NCBI RefSeq assembly: GCF_900110995.1
Contig: NZ_FOJF01000003.1
Span: forward strand, 1,443,612 to 1,507,611
Direction: 5' to 3'
Length of the DNA: 64,000 bases
Source: Chitinophaga sp. YR573
GTDB taxonomy: Bacteria; Bacteroidota; Bacteroidia; Chitinophagales; Chitinophagaceae
The notes beneath the pieces were generated by a model, which made no database searches, had not been told where the DNA came from, and worked only from the letters and a program-made list of their open reading frames with translations. Of the stretch, positions 61,501 to 64,000 are shown one piece after another (positions within the stretch are counted from its first letter, which is position 1; each line of letters starts with the position of its first letter). Both the position numbers and the translations under genes were made by a program.

Positions 61501-64000
61501 CAACATCGGCTGTTACAGTTGCCACCGGTGACTCTGCTTACCTGGTATGGACTATCACCAATGGGTTGTGTACTTCAACAGATACTGTTGTTCTCAGAAA
61601 CGCACAAAAAGCAGTTGATGCCGATGCGGGTACCGCACAGGAACATTGCGGAGATCCTATCTTCATCCTGGCTGGTAACACACCTGATCTGCCATCTGCT
61701 ATTGGTACCTGGACTGTTCTGTCGCCTGCTTCTGTAAAGATTGCTGCTACAGAAATACATAAACCAAATGGAGTAGTAAATGTACCTGCCGGTGTTACCG
61801 CAACACTGACATGGACCATTTCTAACTTAACATGTACTACTTCTTCTAATGTCACACTCACTAACTTCGGTCCGATTCTGGGTAACACCATTACCGCTGA
61901 CCAAACATTGTGTGCGACTGAAACACCAGCTACTCTCACCGGTGGTGCTATAAGTGGTGGTAAAGGAACATATACTTATCAGTGGATTATCAGTACTGAC
62001 AGTACCAACTATTCTGCTATCGCAGCAGCAACCGGTACGTCTTATTCTCCTGGTGTAATCGCAGTCACTACCTGGTTTAAACGTGTAGTCACTTCCGGTG
62101 GATGTGTACCTGATACCAGCAACGCTGTGAAGTTGTCGCTGATCACTAAACCGCCTGTAGTTGTAACCGTACCTGCTGCCATCACTACTGATTGTATACA
62201 GGGTAAAGATTACACGACACTGTTTGGCACTCCTACCTTCAGTCATGAACCTTACAGTAAAGAAGTACTGACAGTAACTTCTGCTGATCTGACAACAGTC
62301 GTAGATGCCTGTACAACTACCATCAGACGTACATGGACTGCTACTGACCGTTGCGGATTAACTACTTCTGCTCAACAAACCATTACTGTGGTTGACAGAA
62401 CAGCACCAGTATTCACTACTGCCGCTCCTGCTAACGTAACAGTAGATTGTGATAAGGTACCTGCAGCCGTAAACCTGACCGCAAAAGATGATTGCGCTGG
62501 TATGCTCACTGTTGTGCCGATCGAAGTAAGACAGGATATTCCTGGAGCATGTACCAGCAATTATCTGCTGATCCGCAAATGGGTGATCGCTGATGCCTGT
62601 GGTAATGTGAGTGATACCTTAAGACAGACCGTTACTGTGAAAGACTTAACGCCGCCTGTATTCACTGCAGCTGCCCCTGCAAACATCACCGTAGATTGTG
62701 ATAAGGTACCTGCTAAAACAGACCTCACCGCTACTGATAATTGTACACCTGGTGTCATCACGGTTACACCAATAGATTCAATTGCTACTATCGCTGGTGC
62801 ATGTAAACAGAACTATCGTATCATCCGCAAATGGGTAGCTACTGATAACTGTGGTAACATGACCACTCTCAGACAAACAATCACTGTTCAGGATACTTCC
62901 AGACCGGTATTCTCTATCCCAGCACCTGCAAATGTGACTGTAGATTGCGATAAGGTACCTGCTCTGCCAACTGTCACCGCTACCGACAACTGTACTGCTG
63001 TCGTAACTGTTACCGTAGGTCAGAAAAAAGAATTCCTGTCAACTACCTGTTCTAATAATTACAAATTAACACGTACCTGGACCGCCAAAGACGATTGTGG
63101 TAATACTACTACCATGTCTCAGGTGATCGTGGTACAGGATACAACCAGACCAACATTCACTGTAGTACCTCCGGCAGATACTACCATCAGTTGCGATGCT
63201 ATACCGGCTCCTGCTACTAATCTGAAAGCTATCGATAATTGCAGCGCTACCAGCAATGTGAAAATCGCTTACACACAGACAAGGCAGAATATCACCGGTG
63301 CTTGTGCCAGCAACTATCAACTGATCCGTACCTGGACTGCTAAAGATGAATGTGGTAACAGTACTGTTATCCGTCAGGTAATCACTGTCGTAGATACCAC
63401 CAAACCAGTGATTGATCCGGCTCCGGCTAACATCACCGTGAATTGTGGGGAATCTATCCAGATTGCGGCTACCTTATATGCCCGTGATAATTGTGATGCC
63501 ACCTTCCCGAAGAAGGCTACCATGAAGGAAGATCCTTACGTAAAAGATATCTGTAACGGATATACCATCATCAGAAGATGGACCATTGCAGATGCTTGTG
63601 GTAACCAGGCAATAGAACGTGTACAGACCATCACGGTAAATCCTTGTCCTAAACCAGAACTGGATCCTACCCTGCCTGTCAACTGTTCTAACAATACCAA
63701 GTTTGCCATCCTGTTGAAAAACAAAGTAAGCAAACCGAAATTCACGCTCGTTAGTATCACACCAGCAACGGCCGTAACCACTCCGCTGACACAAACCAGC
63801 AACGTGTTCGATCTGAAAGGTGCTACTCAAGCTACCTTCACAGTGACAGACGGCGTAACGGGTTGTGTATCTGATCCGGTGACTTACGATCTGCAATACA
63901 CCGCTAAACCTGTAGTGAACCTGGGTAATGACACTTCAATATGTAGTGGAAACACCCTCACCCTGGATGCTGGTGCTGCCAACGCGGCTTACACCATCCG
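55581..64000 (+). CDS. Giant secreted repeat protein (adhesin-like), 3' end beyond the window
   Basis: At least 2,806 codons from ATG 55581 with no stop before the window end. Signal peptide MKKILQLLLICMFCALGMVQAQ. N-terminal beta-sandwich like that of the 33734 gene product (PDHTGNTNGAMLVANSAIDP; NDIAIDDISFTYC at about 330-345). Ig-like domains follow to about 1000. Then come twelve tandem repeats of 82-84 residues (about 1018-2030), each with a (D/Q)xxHC start, WTIVSGTATITTP and WTI(T/S)NGTC, flanked by a divergent copy on each side. About six HYR-like modules follow (about 2195-2690; APANVTVDCDKVPA, DNCGN). It is probably a T9SS-exported filament or adhesin; the usual type B C-terminus would lie downstream. 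One Cys pair per repeat suggests disulfides. Confidence 0.92.
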   Translation, partial: MKKILQLLLICMFCALGMVQAQTTHINIPDTVCMSTTSSTSDQAKFTSINSYLDGSGISSISLATWTITTPGGTDADYNILYSANTSTVKATKLVNTKSLTLEFLVPGKYTFKATFTYVQGGVTKSISITRTLVAVNCTISTCNGGYAVMAGFNENFGTMPAGVVRMKYPVDSVVWYGYQSTYGLADNWYNISNTTHQRDEWVTMPDHTGNTNGAMLVANSAIDPLRFYQKKVTGLCSGSIYNFSAWLLDLDGIGVFENNCVTNFIYAGVTFRVLDANDTTKVLANFKTYAVSPNLTSPQWQRYGGQFTIPAGVTNVLVRIINDQPGGCGNDIAIDDISFTYCSPIITAGLLGNSTGLKEVLCEGTADTLTSSILPIGYFKVPVYQWEMSDDNGVSWFNVPYGTPRDSLLKIPAGALKGTKTVAADYLFRVRVYEKGIADSLGCANPSSPIKITILPMPILSLTKSQVCAGAVVELEASGGFDRFEWRDLPGYVGATRQITLVPPDTTIMVYGFVFYGEGGGKTCKDSNTAYIKVDDKPVVEVAPSTTTICLGDVVDYKINAALAGMDIRWYRGSHGSAIDTTLMPEWNGATDIEVQPTSVADSIFSVMVRSGVCEVESAPLKVIITQTPPKIKFPPIINCSSTNPTGVFNLPDSTQTGVIGSWSIVSYTGIDLQAGETINDYVKIYNPAKMNTKVSIPYGSTVVIGWTAQPTANGNCKITSTDTLSLVNNPTFSDAGPDQTQCGTSNVFTMAASAPDLTLTGPAAESGKWTLVSGVATIADATSPTTTVTVAGIQDVVLTWAITNAAGCSGNVGTVTLHKTAPPSAVLKAPLTICSSAGTFNVDSVSTTGAPTNYVLKAGTPALPGFVTMTGTLAWPITVTYPTGTLPAPNTYNFILTVSTANPGCTTDIPFSLNVSSPPTAPTGVTVGTPSICDTGSTILTVVGGDLGKKADGVTPDAKWKWYKGACGGTAIDSGASIVVHGISATTTYYVRAEGTCGNTACASGTVTVYTKPAAAAAGVDQSHCSDSLFIMAANKATAGAGVWTIVSGTATIRTPASDTSSIIVLAGNTATLRWTITNGVCTSNDDIVLTNYKNIQAAAGADQNHCATPAFTMAANTPATGSGAWTLVSGAATITTPASATSAVTVANGATATLRWTITNGTCTTTDDVVLTNYATPTTSVAGPAQSHCSDSLFTMAANTPTVGTGVWTIVSGTATITTPTSPTSTVFVLAGKTATLQWTISNGTCTASSSTVVLTNYMKPANAAAGPDLSHCSDSLFTMVANKATFGAGVWTIVSGTATITTPSSEVSTIFVKAGNTATLRWTITNGVCTSSDDIVLTNYMSIPAVAGPDQNHCATPAFTMAANTPGTGTGAWTIAKGTATITTPASPTSAVTVANGDSAYLVWTITNGTCKTTDTVILRNYATPTISVAGPAQSHCSDSLFIMAANKPTVGTGVWTIVSGTAVIRTPTSDTSSVIVKAGNTATLQWTISNGTCTPSTSTIVLTNAQKIPAVAGPDQAHCATPAFTLAANSAGTGTGAWTLIKGTATITTPASPTSAVTVANGDSAYLVWTITNGTCSTKDTVVLRNYAAPSTSVAGPAQSHCADSLFTMAANTPTVGTGIWTIVSGTATITTPTSPTSTVFVLAGKTATLQWTISNGTCPPSSSTVVLTNYMKPATAVAGPDLSHCSDSLFTMVANSASVGAGAWAIISGTATVTTPASPTSTVFVLAGNTATLRWTITNGVCTTSDDIVLTNYRNIQAVAGPDQNNCATPAFTLAANSAGTGTGVWTLIKGTATITTPASPTSAVTVATGDSAYLVWTITNGLCKTTDTVVLRNYATPTPSVAGPAQTHCNDSLFIMAANKPTIGKGVWTIVSGTATIRTPTSDTSSIIVKAGNTATLQWTISNGTCPPSTSTVVLTNNAKPTTAVAGPDQGHCVDPNFTLAGNTPTLGTGAWTLVKGTATITTPTSPTSAVTVATGDSAYLVWTITNGLCTSTDTVVLRNAQKAVDADAGTAQEHCGDPIFILAGNTPDLPSAIGTWTVLSPASVKIAATEIHKPNGVVNVPAGVTATLTWTISNLTCTTSSNVTLTNFGPILGNTITADQTLCATETPATLTGGAISGGKGTYTYQWIISTDSTNYSAIAAATGTSYSPGVIAVTTWFKRVVTSGGCVPDTSNAVKLSLITKPPVVVTVPAAITTDCIQGKDYTTLFGTPTFSHEPYSKEVLTVTSADLTTVVDACTTTIRRTWTATDRCGLTTSAQQTITVVDRTAPVFTTAAPANVTVDCDKVPAAVNLTAKDDCAGMLTVVPIEVRQDIPGACTSNYLLIRKWVIADACGNVSDTLRQTVTVKDLTPPVFTAAAPANITVDCDKVPAKTDLTATDNCTPGVITVTPIDSIATIAGACKQNYRIIRKWVATDNCGNMTTLRQTITVQDTSRPVFSIPAPANVTVDCDKVPALPTVTATDNCTAVVTVTVGQKKEFLSTTCSNNYKLTRTWTAKDDCGNTTTMSQVIVVQDTTRPTFTVVPPADTTISCDAIPAPATNLKAIDNCSATSNVKIAYTQTRQNITGACASNYQLIRTWTAKDECGNSTVIRQVITVVDTTKPVIDPAPANITVNCGESIQIAATLYARDNCDATFPKKATMKEDPYVKDICNGYTIIRRWTIADACGNQAIERVQTITVNPCPKPELDPTLPVNCSNNTKFAILLKNKVSKPKFTLVSITPATAVTTPLTQTSNVFDLKGATQATFTVTDGVTGCVSDPVTYDLQYTAKPVVNLGNDTSICSGNTLTLDAGAANAAYTI

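Noticed and set aside
58600..61645. CRISPR array
   Set aside because: The regular 246-252 bp units are coding, longer than CRISPR units, with no spacers, and stay in frame.
57015..63896. Many minus-strand ORFs of 60-140 aa
   Set aside because: All lie antisense to the giant repeat gene, whose frame is continuous over 8.4 kb; their similarity to one another follows from the repeats.

Overview
The window is a piece of a Bacteroidota chromosome, most probably Chitinophagaceae and Chitinophaga-like. The signs are a hybrid two-component sensor of the polysaccharide-utilisation type, several type IX secretion (T9SS) cargo proteins with type A (YPNP) or gliding-motility type B C-termini, FG-GAP/IPT and HYR-type giant surface proteins, many secreted glycoside hydrolases, LytS/LytTR pairs, AT-rich spacers with TAnnTTTG-like promoter elements, and weak Shine-Dalgarno signals. 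No phage, IS element or CRISPR array was seen.

Layout. 1-2 kb: the end of a hybrid sensor and a short, apparently truncated lipoprotein. 2-10 kb: an accessory stretch of orphan genes (DUF6266 protein, class 3 lipase, Rnl5-type RNA ligase, a possible 30-aa peptide gene with its own terminator, a SymE-like toxin, an XRE regulator, a NUMOD-repeat protein and unknowns). 10-21 kb: carbohydrate genes (NodB deacetylase, tandem GH43 enzyme, AraC regulator, GH94/GH36-superfamily enzyme, GH29 fucosidase, DUF3472 protein). Two or three of these look 5'-truncated, which points to past deletions. 21-25 kb: a minus-strand operon AraC - DJ-1/PfpI - SDR - alpha/beta hydrolase. 25-30 kb: a 1812-aa IPT/FG-GAP T9SS protein. 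30-34 kb: a potassium-channel-like gene lying between inverted repeats, then a LytS/LytTR two-component pair. 34-38 kb: two T9SS cargo proteins.

38-51 kb is more core-like: an RluA-type pseudouridine synthase, two tRNA-Arg(ACG) genes, rlmH, a rhomboid protein, a six-gene stressosome-type operon (RsbR, RsbS, RsbT, an ATPase-phosphatase fusion, a histidine kinase, a response regulator), tilS, a TPR protein, etfB-etfA, a DUF151 nuclease-like protein and ispE. 51-55 kb: a GH106-like rhamnosidase, a striking nested inverted repeat, and rpmI-rplT. 55.6-64 kb: the first 2,806 codons of a giant secreted repeat protein that runs off the window end.

The two themes that hold together are surface glycan capture and degradation (sensor, GH43/GH29/GH106 enzymes, T9SS-exported adhesin-like proteins) and environmental or stress sensing. 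In the second, the rsb operon appears to replace the usual sigma-B output by a kinase/response-regulator pair. All functions come from reading translated sequence and motifs by eye; no searches were run.
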